A DNA stretch of 64,000 nt from Cercis canadensis (lineage: Eukaryota > Streptophyta > Magnoliopsida > Fabales > Fabaceae): contig QAOA01006992.1 in NCBI GenBank assembly GCA_003255065.1, positions 213,015 through 277,014 on the forward strand, in the 5' to 3' direction. Both the position numbers and the translations under genes were made by a program. The notes under the pieces are model-generated. The model saw only the letters and a program-made list of their open reading frames with translations. It had not been told where the DNA came from and did not search any database. Below, in pieces: positions 35,549-50,018 of this stretch. Numbering within the stretch: position 1 is the stretch's first letter; each line of letters starts with the position of its first letter.

Positions 35549-38500
35549 CTAACTGGACATCATGACTTGATCAATTGATTGTAGCGCTTGGGAAGCAAAG
35601 AACCTAACATCAACGTCTGGATCCTCACTGAGCTCAACCAAGCATGGACGGATAGTCTTCTCAACGACCTTCATAGTTCAAATGGCATTTGGAATATGAG
35701 AAATAAAAACATTGCCGCTTAGCTTTTTGAATATTAAAAGGAATCTACTTATTATTCTTCCATCAAATTAATATCAAAACTGGACCAAATAATTTGAGGT
35801 ATAATTTCTATAGATATTTTAAGCAGCATATTCTCATCATAACCAGAACATCAGCAAGAAGTGTAATAAAAATGAAACCTTAAATGGTGGTTACTTACAG
35901 ACTGATCAACAATTGGAATGAGCGACTGCAACACTTTAGCTACATTGAATTTGATATTGGGTACCCTGTAAACTGAAATTATAAGCACTAGCTCCAATAA
36001 ATACATAACAAGATTGGGGATCCTGCAATTTTACCTATCTTTTGATGCATTGACGACCAGGGGGAGCAGTTTTGAACACGTAATCTCTGAGCCCAGAACA
36101 GGAGCAATCAGAGAAATTGCATGTAAAATGGTCATTCGATACAAGTAGTGTGGGTCATTAATCAAGTCCAAAACCTGTTGTAAAGAATATTTTGTTTGGA
36201 TGAATACTGCACCAATCATATTAAACATAAGGATTTATCATGTGTTTAAGCACTAAATTTAGAACTTGTCAGATTCCTCAAGGAGGCAAGAGTATTTTGC
36301 CAAGCAGGAAAGCTCTAGAGCCAGTGGTCAGTACTAATTTATAGAAGGAAGATAAAGCAGGCAAAATCTGTCATGTAAGGGGACATTTGTGGGAGCTCTA
36401 GGTTTGAAAAGCATCTGCATTACAGGATCAAAAGGTACCATCAATGCTTTCTTTTCCCCCTAATCCAGAAACCATTTCATACACAATAATGCCTAACTGG
36501 CTGAGTCAGACACTTTTAAGACACAGGTTTAGTGGATGTAGAATGCTATCACCAATAATAGAAAGCTTCTCTATAGATGGTAATGTATATCAAGAAACCA
36601 AGTCATTCATCAAAAATAAAAGCACCAAATAGAACCTGAGGAATTATGTGCTGCATTGCCCAATCTGGTCCAAATTCTTCTGCTAATCGTTTCACATTAT
36701 TAGCAGCTGCATCGCGAATTGAGTATACCTACAACCATTGCCAATGCAGTTGACAAGTTAGTATAATTCAGTTTCCTCAAAATAAAAATAGAATAAATAG
36801 AACTGCAAGCTTTCTGATAAGAGAATAAAAATCTGTTCTAATCGGCTGGGCCAATGGAGAAGTCCATTTAAACCATTCATCAAAAGAAAGACATGTGAAC
36901 TTTATATCATTGCTCTTTTGAGACTGCCATTTTCATCTTTAATCTAGCCTACACCAAAAACTAAAAAAATATAAGCTTTCTAAAACCTTGTAAAGACCTG
37001 TTACACCAGTTTTTCTTTCTCTTTTTTTCTTTCAAAAAACTGCTGCAAAAGACATCAACAAAAAATATAAGCATTATAGAGAATCTATGAAGTAAGACTT
37101 ATGCAACAGTAATTAAAAATATTTGGACAGAAGATGACAAATTTTAGTAAGTATTAAATAAAATTAACCATAACCATTTTAACAAAAAGCCAGCCTTTGC
37201 ATCATTTATAATTGGCAATTAAATTGACTTGAAAGATTAAGACGACTGCAACTGAATTGAACATAATATTTACTTGCTTCACAAACCTTGTCCTTTAGCC
37301 ATTGCATGCAAAGAGCTCCAAGCTTATCATCAAAGAACCCTACACCCAACTGACTTGCCAATAAGGGTATGTATTCAATGATTGCAAGTCGAACTCTCCA
37401 GTGACGGTCCTCAGCAAGTTCAACAATAGCTGGTAGTAAAGACTGAGATAACAGATCAATACCAATTACCTGCATCAACAAGTAAATTAAAAGGTTCAAT
37501 AGAATCATATATTGAAGAGGAATAAAGTTAAATTACCAGATCTGGAAGAATTTAGAATACTCAATTTTCAAGCCACAAACCTGGTTCACTTGGTCCAGCT
37601 TGCTGATAATGTTTAGCCTGACATCAGGAAACTCATCTTTCAAAAGAGAAAGGAAAATAGGCAGAAGCTGCTCTATTGTTGCATCCTGCAACCACCACAG
37701 GAATCAAGTAAATGCAAGAAGACAAATTAATTCTCTTTTAACAAGTTACATTTGAAGGGAAAAGTTTCAAGAGTTAACAGAAGAAAATGTTCACAACATA
37801 TGGGACAAGAATACAGCAATTAGACAAGGCATCAAATATGTAGTTTCCACTCATGAATGACAGAAATACTATGTTTGTGGATGACAATATAACATGTAAT
37901 CTTAAATTTGTGCTATTATATGAGACCACATCAGAATCTACTGCACCATTCCACATAGATTTTAACATTATCACCACCCAAGAAAAGACTAACATATATT
38001 GATTCTTCAAATAGCGCAAGGCATTTATTTCCCTTTAAGAAGATAAATGCTCCAACAGGTTAACTTTGTTTGTACAACAACGTATCTATCTACTTAGTCC
38101 TACCTTCCCTAAAACTGGTGCCATTCCCATTATAACTGAAGCCAAAGCAGAGCGCACATGCTGAGATGAATCTGTCGATAACTCCTACGACAGGAAAACT
38201 TGATCAGTTATAACATCTTTAAATGACTGCAAAGGAAAGATTGGAGATGCTATAGATATTCATGTATAAGAATCTAAGCTTTTACAACAATGCATACCTT
38301 CACACAAGGCAGAATATGCTGAATAGCAAGATCTGTAGTTAATATGCGGGAAAATTTAGTCACTTTTCCTGCAGCAGCAATTCGCACTTCAGCCTCATTA
38401 TCACGCAGTAGCCGAACGTATGCAGGAACCAAGTCTGACCTAAAAATTCATTATCATCATCACACAGTCAATTAGAATTTGTGAATGCTGTTCATACATT

Positions 38501-41500
38501 AAACCACATCATCCATTGTGAAGAAATTAATATGTAGTTATAACTTATATACATTCTTGCATCAATCTTAATAGGGTTTTTCAACTGACTGAAGAATGAA
38601 CAGCAAATAAACTTCCAAACCAGATTTTCAGATAGCACCACAGAGAGAAAGAATGTGGAGGTGGGAAAGGTTACCTGGTTGGCTCAGGACCAACAGCTTC
38701 ACATAACTCATATAGTTGATTTGCAACCATGTAACGAACACGCCATGATTTATCCTGGTCAAAAAGTAATTCAATGATCACAGAATAAAACATGTAAGAC
38801 TTCATTTTGGGAACAACACAAGCAGAAAAATCTGAAATTAAGCAATTCTTTTTGATAGAAAAAGATGTATTATTAAAGATTTAAGGAAGAAGGACAAGAT
38901 AAAGGACAAGAAATCCTCCAAAAGAAAGAAGAAAACTGAACAAGGAAAGTCCAAATCCTTATTTCTTCAAACTGAAGAAGGATGGACTTATTAAAATTAT
39001 TTTAAACATTTAAAAAAATCACAATGAAGAAAGATTCAATGAGAATTCCAGCCATTGCTTGTTGCCTAAAGATATAGTCAACAAAAGTGCAAATTAGAAA
39101 CAGGGTTTGCAGAAATATAAATAGCAAGGCATTTCGTCACTGTGTATGCCCTAAAACGATTATGAAAGAAAGATATGTAGTAGCATAAATACATATTTAA
39201 ATAGATATACAATCCATATATCCACACGAAAGCCTGTGCCTGTGTATGCAAATGAGAGAGGAAAATTGAAGGAGATGTAGTTTAACCATGCACCTCTTAT
39301 AATTGTTGATAACAATTGCTTTTTCTTTTCCCTTTTAGAAATTAAAAAAAAAAAAATAGGTGAATCAAGATTCAAAAGTGTTATAGAATGTAAATATGGA
39401 AAGATTCTAGATAGCTGTTACAGGATGTAAATATGGTAATATAGCTTAATTATAGGAAGCGTAATTATAGGAATTAGATAGCTTGATTATAGGGGCTAGC
39501 CTATGTATATATATGATGGTCCTATGAATGAAATACATAGAGTTTTACCAGAATTAACATGGTATCAGAGCTTGGTTCAATTTGTCCAAGCTTCTATTAG
39601 GGTTTGTGAGAGGGTTTGTGAGAATTTGTGAGGGTGAGTCTAGGGCACCCATATACGGTGCTTGTTTTGCTTCACCGCCCCATTCGGATTGATCAGAAGC
39701 CACCGGCCGGCCGACCCAGAGAGTCCGGCAGCCATCGGCGGCGCGTGTGACATCCACGCGCAGGCCAACGCTTCTGCCCTGCGACCCACGCGCCGGAGCG
39801 TGAAGGAGCGTGCGGCATCTTCTTCTCCTCCGATCTGTCTCGCCGGCGTTCTCGTCCCATTTCCGGTGTATCTCCGGTGTTTTTAGTCTCGTTTCCGGCG
39901 TCATCCTTTGGTTTGGTCACTATTCCTCTCCTATTTTGTTCACTGTTTTGCTGTTTGGGAATTCTGTTTTTTGGGAATTCTGTTTGGGTTTATTTGGCTT
40001 CTGTTCTCATTCTGTTTTGAGCATTCTGGTGCTGGCTGTGGGGATATTCTGGTTTGGTTTTGATATTCCATTGTGGTGATTTGACATTCTGGTTTAGTTT
40101 GCTATTCCGCTGTTTCTGTATTGCTTCGGCTGTTTGGGTGGTTTTGCTTGGTTTCTTTGTGTCTTGCTTCATCTATGACAGAAAATAAATCTACAGTCAT
40201 GGCTGAGGTAGTTCCGGTTATGACAAAAATCACTGAGCATAAACTCAAAGGCTCCAACTACTTAGACTGGAGTAAAACTGTTCGGGTGTACTTACGGAGC
40301 ATTGAGAAGGACGATCATCTTACCTCTGATCCTCCTACGGATGATACCAAAAAAGCATGGCTGCGGGATGATGCAAGACTATTCTTGCAGATTCGGAATT
40401 CTATTGATACGGAGGTACTTGGTCTGATCAATCATTGTGAATTTGTGAAGGAGTTGATGGCATATCTAGATTTCTTGTACTCTGGATGAGGAAACATATC
40501 TCGTATGTATGAGGTATGTAAGAACTTTTATCGGGGAGAACAGCAGGATAAGCCTCTTACTGTTTACTTTATGGAGTTCAAGAAAACCTATGAAGAACTA
40601 AATATGCTTCTCCCATTCAGCCCTGATGTCACAGTTCAACAAGATCAGAGGGAGAAAATGGCAGTCATGAGTTTCCTAGCAGGCCTCCGTCCAGAGTTTG
40701 AGGCTGTTAAATCTCAAGTTCTCTCGAACCCTGAAATCTCGTCTTTGCAGGAAATTTTTTCTAGAGTCCTTCGCACAGAGAACCTGCAGACTTCTCAGCC
40801 CATTGCTACTAACAGTGCCCTTGTTAGTCGTGGGGATTTTCGGAGTAGTACTCGAGGTGGCTCTCGAGGGGGGATGAATCATCGTGACCGGAATATGGAC
40901 AGTCGGAGTCAGCAGTCAGGGGAAGTCGAGTGCTTTTACTGCCATGAGCTGGGGCATACAAAACGCACTTGTAAGAAACTTCTCACCAAGCATCCAAGGA
41001 AGGCAGCAGGCGCGCATGTTGCCTTATCGTCTGATAAGACTGTTACGGTCTCTGCCGATGACTTTGCCCAGTTTACTCAGTACCAGGAATCACTGAAATC
41101 TCCTGCTTCGACTGCTGTCTTTGCTGATACAGGTAAATCCCCTACATGTCTTCTCTCTTCGTCATCCAAGTGGGTCATTGATTCAGGTGCATCAGACCAC
41201 ATGACAGGTAATCCTAACCTTTTCTCAACTTTCCGTAACCATGCTTCTTCATCTCATGTGACTATAGCTGATGGGTCTACCCCTAATGTCCTTGGTTCTG
41301 GCACTATTAACCTCACACCATCTATTTCTTTGCCCTCAGTGTTGAGTGTACCTAATTTTTCATTTAATCTGATTTCCGTTAGTAAACTCACTCGTAGCTT
41401 GAACTGTAGTGTCTCATTCTTTCCTGATTATTGTCTTTTTCAGGATCTTACGACGAAACAGATTATTGGTAAAGGACATGAATCCGGAGGCCTCTATGTA

Positions 41501-44500
41501 CTGGATATTCAGGTGCCGAGATCCTTAGCGTGTTCTAGTTCCTTGTCTCCATTTGAGGTGCATTGTCGTTTGGGTCATCCGTCTCTTCAAGCGCTCAAGC
41601 AGCTTTATCCTCAGTTTTGTCATTTATCGTCTTTGCATTGTGAGTCGTGTCAGTTTGCCAAACATCATCGTGTTCCCTTAGGGTCTAGAGTCAATAAACG
41701 AGCTGCGTCTCCATTTGAGTTAGTACATTCTGATGTTTGGGGTCCTTGTCCAATTTTATCCAAAACTGGTTTTAAGTATTTTGTTACCTTTGTTGATGAC
41801 TACTCTCGTGTTACATGGTTATATTTAATGAAAAATCGTTCTGAGGTCTTTTCATATTTTTGTGCCTTCTGTGCCGAAATAAAAACACAATTTAATGTTT
41901 CTGTTCAAACCCTGAGAAGTGATAATGCTAAGGAGTACCTATCTGCTTCCTTTCAGTCTTATATGCTTCAGCATGGCATTCTTCATCAGTCCTCCTGTGT
42001 TGACACACCCGCTCAGAATGGAGTTGCTGAACGAAAGAATCGGCATCTCCTTGAGGTTGCCCGAGCTCTTTTGTTCCAAATGAATGTTCCTAAACCTTTT
42101 TGGGCGGATGCTGTCTCTACAGCTTGTTTTTTAATTAATCGAATGCCATCTTCGGTTCTCAATGGGGCAATTCCCTATTCTGTTCTTTTTCCATCTAAAC
42201 CTGTGTTCCCTATTGCCCCCCGCATGTTTGGCAGTACCTGCTTTGTTCGCGATACCCGGCCCCAAGTCACTAAGTTAGACCCTAAGTCCCTTAAATGTGT
42301 CTTCCTTGGTTATTCTCGTCTCCAAAAAGGTTATCGGTGTTTCTCTCCCACTCTTCATCGTTACCTTGTCTCTCCCGATGTCACCTTCCAAGAGGACATT
42401 CCTTTCTTCTCTCATTCCTCCCCTTCCCATAGTCAGGGGGAGGATGATGATTTGTTGGTTTATACTGTTCCTTGTTCTGCACCTCCTACAGATACTCCTG
42501 CACCTCTTACAGATCCTCATGCACCTCCTCCAGAGTCTACTCGGCCCCCTATTGTCCATGTTTACACTCGACGGCAACCTCCAAATGCAGGTTCAGATTC
42601 ATGTCCTTCACCATCTGCTTCGTCGCCAGATCCGGCCTCCAGTGCTCCTACTTCTGACCTTCCCATTGCTCTTCGAAAAGGTAAACGTCAGTGTACTTAT
42701 CCTATTGCTTCAGTTGTTTCCTATGATCACCTGTCTTCTCCTTCTTATTCTTTTTTGGCCAAGCTAGACTCTGTATCCATTCCTAAAACAGTTCGTGAAG
42801 CTTTGGCCCATCCTGGGTGGCGTGATGCCATGATCGAAGAGATGAATGCTCTTGATCATAATGGCACTTGGACATTAGTGGATTTACCTATCGGCAAGAA
42901 AGCTATTGGGTGCAAATGGGTATTTACAGTTAAAGTCAATCCTGATGGTTCTGTGGCCCGCCTGAAAGCCCGTCTCGTTGCAAAAGGCTATGCTCAGACT
43001 TATGGTACTGATTATTCCGATACGTTTTCTCCTGTTGCCAAGCTTACCTCAGTTCGTTTGTTGATCTCCTTGGCAGCCACTCATGATTGGTCCCTGCACC
43101 AATTGGATATCAAAAATGCTTTTCTTCATGGTACTCTTCAAGAAGAGGTCTATATGGAGCAACCACCTGGGTTTGTTGCTCAGGGGGAGTATGGGAAAGT
43201 ATGTCAGCTTCGGAAGTCGTTGTATGGTCTTAAACAGAGCCCTCGAGCGTGGTTTGGCAGGTTTAGTCAAGTTGTTTTGAAATATGGAATGAAGAAAAGC
43301 AAGTCTGATCACACAGTGTTTTACAGGCGATCTAAGGGTGGCATCATTCTACTTGCGGTATATGTTGATGATATTGTGATCACTGGGAGTGATAGTTCAG
43401 GTATATCTGGTCTCAAGACCTTCTTGCACTCCCATTTTCAGACAAAGGATTTGGGACCTTTGAAATACTTTCTAGGGGTCGAAGTCATGAGAAACAAGAA
43501 GGGGATCTTCTTGTCCCAAAGGAAGTATGTTCTTGACTTGCTGAAAGAAACAGGAAAAGTAGGGGCTAAGCCATGTAGTACCCCAATGACTCCTAACATA
43601 CAGCCTGCAAAGGATGATGGTGAACCATTTCATGATCCTGAGAGGTATAGGAGACTTGTGGGGAAGTTGAATTATCTTACAGTGACTCGTCCCGACATTG
43701 CGTATTCGGTCAGTGTTGTCAGCCGCTTTATGTCCTCTCCGACAGTTAACCATTGGGCGCTCCTAGAACAAATTCTTTGTTACTTGAAAGGAGCTCCAGG
43801 ACGTGGATTATTTTATGGGCATCATGGACACACTAAGGTAGAATGTTTCTCTGGCATGATTGAGGCCTATTCTGATGCAGACTATGCAGGGTGCAAGGAT
43901 GATAGGAGATCCACTACTGGCTATTGTGTCTTTGTGGGAGGGAACCTGGTTTCATGGAAGAGTAAGAAGCAAAATGTAGTCTCCCGATCTACTGCAGAAT
44001 CAGAGTACAGATCTATGGCAAACTCAGTATGTGAGATTGTATGGATATACCAACTATTGAAAGAAGTTGGCTTTGAGCTCTCACTACCAGCAAAGCTATG
44101 GTGTGACAACCAAGCTGCTCTTCACATTGCATCAAATCCTGTGTTTCACGAACGCACTAAACATATTGAGATCGACTGTCACTTTGTTCGTGAAAAGATT
44201 GAAGAGAAGCTCATTAGTACAGGATATGTACCAACAGAAGACCAGTTGGGAGACATCTTTACAAAAGCCTTGAATGGAGCCCGCATTGATTACATTTGTA
44301 ACAAGATGGGCATGATTAACATCTATGCTCCACCTTGAGGGGGAGTGTTATAGAATGTAAATATGGAAAGATTCTAGATAGCTGTTACAGGATGTAAATA
44401 TGGTAATATAGCTTAATTATAGGAAGCGTAATTATAGGAATTAGATAGCTTGATTATAGGGGCTAGCCTATGTATATATATGATGGTCCTATGAATGAAA

Positions 44501-47407
44501 TACATAGAGTTTTACCAGAATTAACAAAAAGAGTACAAAATGAAAATGTTCTCAATTGATATTAACACCCACTATACCTGTGAGAAATTGACTACGACAG
44601 GAAGAATATGTGCAACACAATCTTGAGGCTCCAATAACTTCCCAAGAGCTGCACAACCCTCAACAGCAAGTAGGCGAACAGAATCTTGATCTGGAAGAAC
44701 AAGAAATAATTAATTAAATTCATAACCAGCAGCAAATGATAAAAAAATAATAGTATGATAAGACTACTCAATGCATGATAAACTCAACTTGGTATTTATT
44801 TATCACACAGGTCAAATATGTTGAGAGAGACTGCAGTTTCTAACAAGGGACTTTTTTTTCTCTTTAATATTAAGACATTTACACGCTTAGAAAATTTAGA
44901 AATATAAAGTTTAACAGAAAGACAATTTATTATTACAAAGTTACCAATGGATAAGTGCATATGTGGAACATGCACTAATGCATGTGAGAGAGGAAACTAA
45001 AAGATCAATGGATATATAATGTTAAGAGACAAGAAATGAAAGTGTGTGCTTATGCATATTGCAATGCTCCATATTGTTTTCAAATTTTCTATTTTGGTTT
45101 TTCCCCCCCTTAAAGCTATCACATTTTTGTAAAGCAGCTAAAAGGTGACACTGTCTACACAGACATTCTTCAAAAAAAACAAGATTATAAGCAACTATAA
45201 CATCCTTGCTTATTCGTGGATTATTTGGTACGTTCACTAATGATTTCCTTCATCTGGTGAAAGTTTCACTTGATGTTTTCGATTTGGAACTTAGTACTTG
45301 TGCATTGTTTCCTCTGTTGAAAAGCTTATAAGAAGCTCAGTTAACAAAGTCTACATAAATGACAGAGAACATCCTATAAAAGTGTTATTGAGGAAACAGA
45401 GATAAAACATAAACATTTCAAGCATATTAGTTGCTGAGACTCAAATCTTTCTTCTATTCAAAGTACTGTAACAGACAACATGGGCGACTCATATTCAGGT
45501 TGAGAAGGATCAAATTGAAACTTGTTATGAATTTAGTACATGTTGTTTATAATTATTTTAAAACTCTAAGCATATGTTGATGAGATTTTTATCTTTTTAT
45601 TTCTATCTTCCCCATTTTCTATCTTCTGCCTTCCTTTCAAAGTCATACAACTAAAACCAAATTAAGCTCCCAAAAAGATCTATAAATACAGTAATAACTT
45701 TCAAACATAAAATCTCATAATCAGATTGTCCTAACTCATAATGCCCAAGAGGAAACGCATTTGTGATCCATGAAGGGGTACAAGAGTTCTTTTTTACTTC
45801 ACATACCATCCTGTGTGAGATCCTCAAATATGGACATGATGTCAGTTTTCAAATGAGCAGCTTCAACAGTGGCAGCAAATTTTCCCAAGTTTGTTGCAGC
45901 AGATCTCCTAACCATAGGCATATCATCTTGACACAGCTGACCATATATAGTTCTCAGTTCAGTTTTTAACATCTCTGAAGCACTTGGGTAAGCAATATGG
46001 AATAAGCCGCATGAGGAAACTCGAGCTGTGAACCACTCACCAGCAGCCAGTCTCTGCATGTTGAACATTATCATGAGTAAATACTTGATTAATGCACCAC
46101 CATTCTGACTGCAGATAGGTGTAATAATATGAAGATGGAAGAGTGAAGAAGAAAAGAAACTGTTGACAAAAGGCAAATGTATGGCCTTAACATCATACCT
46201 AAAATAAAATAAAGTACAGCCTGAATCCTACAACTAAAAGATGCTTACAAGCTTAACCAAAACATGGCATTTTATTATAAATCATCTGACTGGATGAAGT
46301 AAAGATAGTGTAAAACACAAGCAGGCCTGCTTCAAACTGTCACAGACACGACCCTGTACTTAGAGTGAACATAAAAGGCAGTTTGTACAGCCTTCAAACT
46401 GTTACAGACACAACCCTGTTACAGCTTTTAGGTGCCCATGTCCAACATTTTTCAACTGTCCAGCATCCATAACCTCTCCCATGTCAGCATAACCATGGCA
46501 CGAAATTAAGTTTTCAAATAATATGCTTTATAAAGAAGAGGTGGACGGGACCACTAAGCAAGGTCTAGGCAGTAAAGCAATAACATAGAAAGGGAAGTAA
46601 GAAGCAAAAATAGAAGTCCTTGAATTCAACAAGAAAGATAAATTAAGACTTCCGAAAAGACTAATAGTTATCTACCAAGATAAAAATTAATTCATCTTGC
46701 AACATAATCCAATTTCTAGGTTCTATAACCAACAAGGGCAAGCACTTTCTTTAACTGGCTTTAATCCATACAGTATTGAGTTACGACTCTCGATGACAAT
46801 AACAATCCCAAAAGCTCTGAACAAGACTTTTGATCAGATAAGAGAAATCAGAATTTTGAAACATTATTGCCAACTACTTGCCATCAGGCATCACACAGAC
46901 ATGAAACGGAATCGTGCCTGTTATTGTCACAATTATTGAGTTAAAGCGCAAGAATGCTTTGGTGATAAAGAGAGGCAAAGAGAGAGAAATAAAATACGAA
47001 ATTGGACTACCTACCTTAACCAGTGGAATAAAGTGTTCAACCACATCTTGTTCTCTCATTTGAGCTCCGATTCTACATAGTGACTCCACTGCTTTATCCC
47101 TCACACAAGTTTCCTCAACAGTGCAAAGAGTTTCTAATGGGGCTAACAGCACATTGGCATGCTCTACACCTCCCACATAGGGGACAAACACCCCCAATTC
47201 CTCTGCCATTGCAAGAAGCACCTCATCATCATCGTCATTGTTCTCACTCAGAAAAGGAATCAATTCCTTCCTGGTCCTTTCCTCCCCAAGTGCACGTGCA
47301 ATTGTGGAAAGTCTGCGGATCGAGTTCAGTCTCAGCTGAATATCTTCATTTTTTAGCTCATCTATCAAAACTGCTATTGGGTATAGAGGTTCGTCTACCA
47401 TAGCCAT
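35549..47407 (-). CDS. PP2AA: PP2A 65-kDa scaffold subunit A, 12 exons
   Basis: Exons from the 5' end: 47407-47015, 46053-45807, 44690-44578, 38754-38675, 38439-38298, 38184-38104, 37685-37581, 37469-37287, 36728-36636, 36174-36035, 35965-35899, 35668-35549. They sum to 1764 nt, i.e. 587 residues, exactly the plant A-subunit length. The N-terminus is [20 protein letters not shown] and the C-terminus is [18 protein letters not shown]. The protein is a stack of HEAT repeats ([23 protein letters not shown] and similar) that holds catalytic C and regulatory B subunits, as RCN1/PP2AA1-3 do in Arabidopsis in auxin, ABA and ethylene signalling. Intron 3 is 5.8 kb because a copia element lies inside it in the opposite orientation. 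A 5' UTR intron (about 47433-47824) is possible. No damage to the coding exons was seen. Confidence 0.96.
39379..39559 (+). repeat. 5' LTR of the intronic copia element
   Basis: 181 bp, TGTTATAGAATGTAAATATG ... GTTTTACCAGAATTAACA. No base difference from the LTR at 44346-44526 was found by eye. Confidence 0.95.
44346..44526 (+). repeat. 3' LTR of the intronic copia element
   Basis: The second 181-bp copy, preceded by the purine tract at 44335-44345 and followed by the AAAAG target duplicate. Confidence 0.95.
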
Positions 47408-50018
47408 CTTTTCTCACAGATCCTCAAAACTGCAAAGCAATATAAGCAAGGTATAAAACAGTTAATTTCTTACACATGAAAAAGAAAAAAATTAATCCTC
47501 ACCCCATCAAGTGAGCTGTAACTGGAAATATGAACGCTCACTTTCTACAGACAAGCTACAATTTCTTTTTTTTATATACTTTCATCTTCCTATTTTTCTC
47601 AGCAACCAAACACTTGGAATGAGAAAAATACTTGAAATTCAAATAAATAGGAATTATCAAAATCTAAAATTTTCCTTGTGATCTCAAGCAATGTCCCATA
47701 ATTCAGCGAATATTTTGCTAAACGAAAAAAGGGCACACAGAAACTGACGTTTATGAAGAAAAAACTGTACAACTACAAAACCCAGATTTTATTGCAGAAA
47801 TATAGGGAATAAGAAGAACTAGACCTATGGCGAGAGCAAAAGCTATGAAAGGAGAAAGCTTTTGTTGTATCACCCGGTGCGCTTCTTTGCTGAAGAACTC
47901 GATCTATAAGGGACGGGGGTGAAAAAAGAAAATGCACCGGATCTGTTAGTGCTGGTGGGAGAGAGAGACGAAAAAAATAGAATATTATATTTTTCCTTGG
48001 AATTTCACCATTGTGGAGGATTTGTTCATCTCATTTGACCAAACTGCCTTGTCCTCTTCATTGGCTGGAAATTTTCAAATCCAAAAAAGAAAAACACGTA
48101 GCCCGAATATGATTTTTAGCCCGACCCAGAACCGCCTCCATAACTCATACGGGTTAATGCCTTCCTCTGATATGTCTCTTCATTGTCTTTTTTTACTCAA
48201 AACACAAATATTTTTACGTGAGTCATTTAAAAAAAATTCATGTGGGTTATAATTATTATTAAATTTTTTCTTTGCTAATGGTCTTTGTATATTGATTCTT
48301 GGTCATCTTATATTGATTAGTAATTATTTGTAACAGTGATTTTGAAAATTTAGTAATTTATTAGAATTATTTATGATTTAAGTGACAATATAATAATTGT
48401 CTCTTTATTTATATATATATATATGACATATGACACATGGAAGTTTAATGCATAACTTTTTATAAATTGTCTATACTCATTATCACAAGACCACATTTAA
48501 TGGTTTTGTTTGTCTCCTAATAGCTATTATAAATAGAAAAAAATTTCAGATCCCACCATAATATTAAGTTGTCACTATTATTACCACTTAAAATCAATCA
48601 CATAGATATAGAATGAGTGGGGAAAGTGAAATGTGTAAACTAATGCTAATTTTAGGCGACAATATTACTTAAAACTCATAACTATGGACTTGAATTTTTT
48701 TGTATGAGTAGATAAGTACTCTTCCTCTATATATATGTGTCTGAAATTATACATGCTTCCCTTATATTTCTTTCTTTTTCTGCTATAGTAGATGCTTTAA
48801 TACAAATGTAAGTTCTTTTTGTTATTCCATAAAGAATAGTTAACCTTTAAACGAAATATTGATTCATCATCCACTATAACCGAGTCAAGTTAGTTCTATG
48901 ATATATTTGTAAATGTTAGAGAAGGTTGTGAGTCTTAATGTAGTTTTCAGACCACAAAACAAATTACATATATTTCAATATGATTCAGAGAATATTGAAA
49001 TAATTTTCTTAACTACAATTTAACGTCTTAAGCAACTGTAGACTAGTGTCCTTATCTCCCCAATAACAGAAACGACATAACCTTCTTGCAACACATCCAA
49101 TGCTTTTCTTTCTTTTGTTTTTTTTTTTTTTTTTTATATGACAATGCTTTTCTTTCTTAACAATTACACCTACGTTTTTCCTTTCGAAATATTGTTTCAG
49201 CGATCTCATCAAAAATATAAAAAATAAAATGTTTGAGCGATCTCTGACACCACTCGCGGTGAAATTTCAGGAAACAATCTCACTTAATTTATCAGGAAAT
49301 ACGAAAATTAAAGCAGTTCATATTACTGTCACTATTTAATTAGTTCAATATAACTAATAATAATGAGTACAAGGTAGAATATGAAAACTCAGCACTCACA
49401 ACATAAACTGGTTTAAAATCTTACATAAATTGGTCCAAGAGCTTTCAAAAAAATTAAAATTTCAAGTTCAAATCTCCATCCATATTCATAATTAAAAAAT
49501 CTTGCTCTATCTATTGAAGCCTTTGCCTCCTTTCATTGAAGTTTGGAAGATATAGAAGAAGAAGATAGAATGGGTTTGGGAACCATAAAATTTAAATATG
49601 ATGGATTATCCTCTTAGCCAATCGAGTTAGAGGTGCAGATGATGTTTGGGCAAGTATATGGCATACAGAGTACAAAGTCAAACAGAAGTGCTCATTTCTA
49701 AGTCGAGCAGCAGATGAAGGAAAAGAACTACAGCTTACATGGAGAAGAAAAGACCTAAAGAAAAGAGAAGTATACCATTAGACTGGTAAATATTGCTATG
49801 AAAGTTTTAACTTTCTGTTAGATTCATTATTGTAATCTGATTTTGGACTGGGTAGACAGCCGGAGAACCATTAACTTGAGCATCCCAAAATGCCAAAGAG
49901 TGACATAATTCTTCTTCAGCAACAGCAACAAGGGAGATTATGTTATGTCATCTGCCATTATGAGCTTCCCATTGGGGGTACCCACTTAACTACATCTAGA
50001 TGAGAATTGATGTCATGT
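47408..50018. other. Intergenic between PP2AA and ALMT
   Basis: The right side of PP2AA (its promoter and leader, to about 48000) followed by AT-rich DNA with short TA tracts (48408-48424). No gene or structured repeat recognised. Confidence 0.5.

Larger units (their letters stand above)
39379..44526 (+). mobile_element. Ty1/copia LTR element in PP2AA intron 3
   Basis: A 5148-bp element with two 181-bp LTRs that look identical, TG...CA ends, and a 5-bp target duplication AAAAG (39374-39378 and 44527-44531). The primer-binding site TGGTATCAGAGC follows the left LTR (39560), which is the initiator-Met-tRNA type, and a purine tract (GAGGGGGAG) precedes the right LTR. Parts in order: gag with a CCHC zinc knuckle, protease, integrase (HCRLGHPS and later motifs), reverse transcriptase (YVDD) and RNase H. 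This order makes it copia, not gypsy. It is largely whole, with about one apparent break in the coding region. Identical LTRs imply a recent insertion. It is antisense to the host gene and removed with the intron. Confidence 0.95.

Noticed and set aside
39662-40079. Open frames between the copia 5' LTR and gag
   Set aside because: GC-rich leader of the element; no domain and not at a plausible start.
47080-47403. 107-codon plus-strand frame over PP2AA exon 1
   Set aside because: Shadow of the real minus-strand exon.
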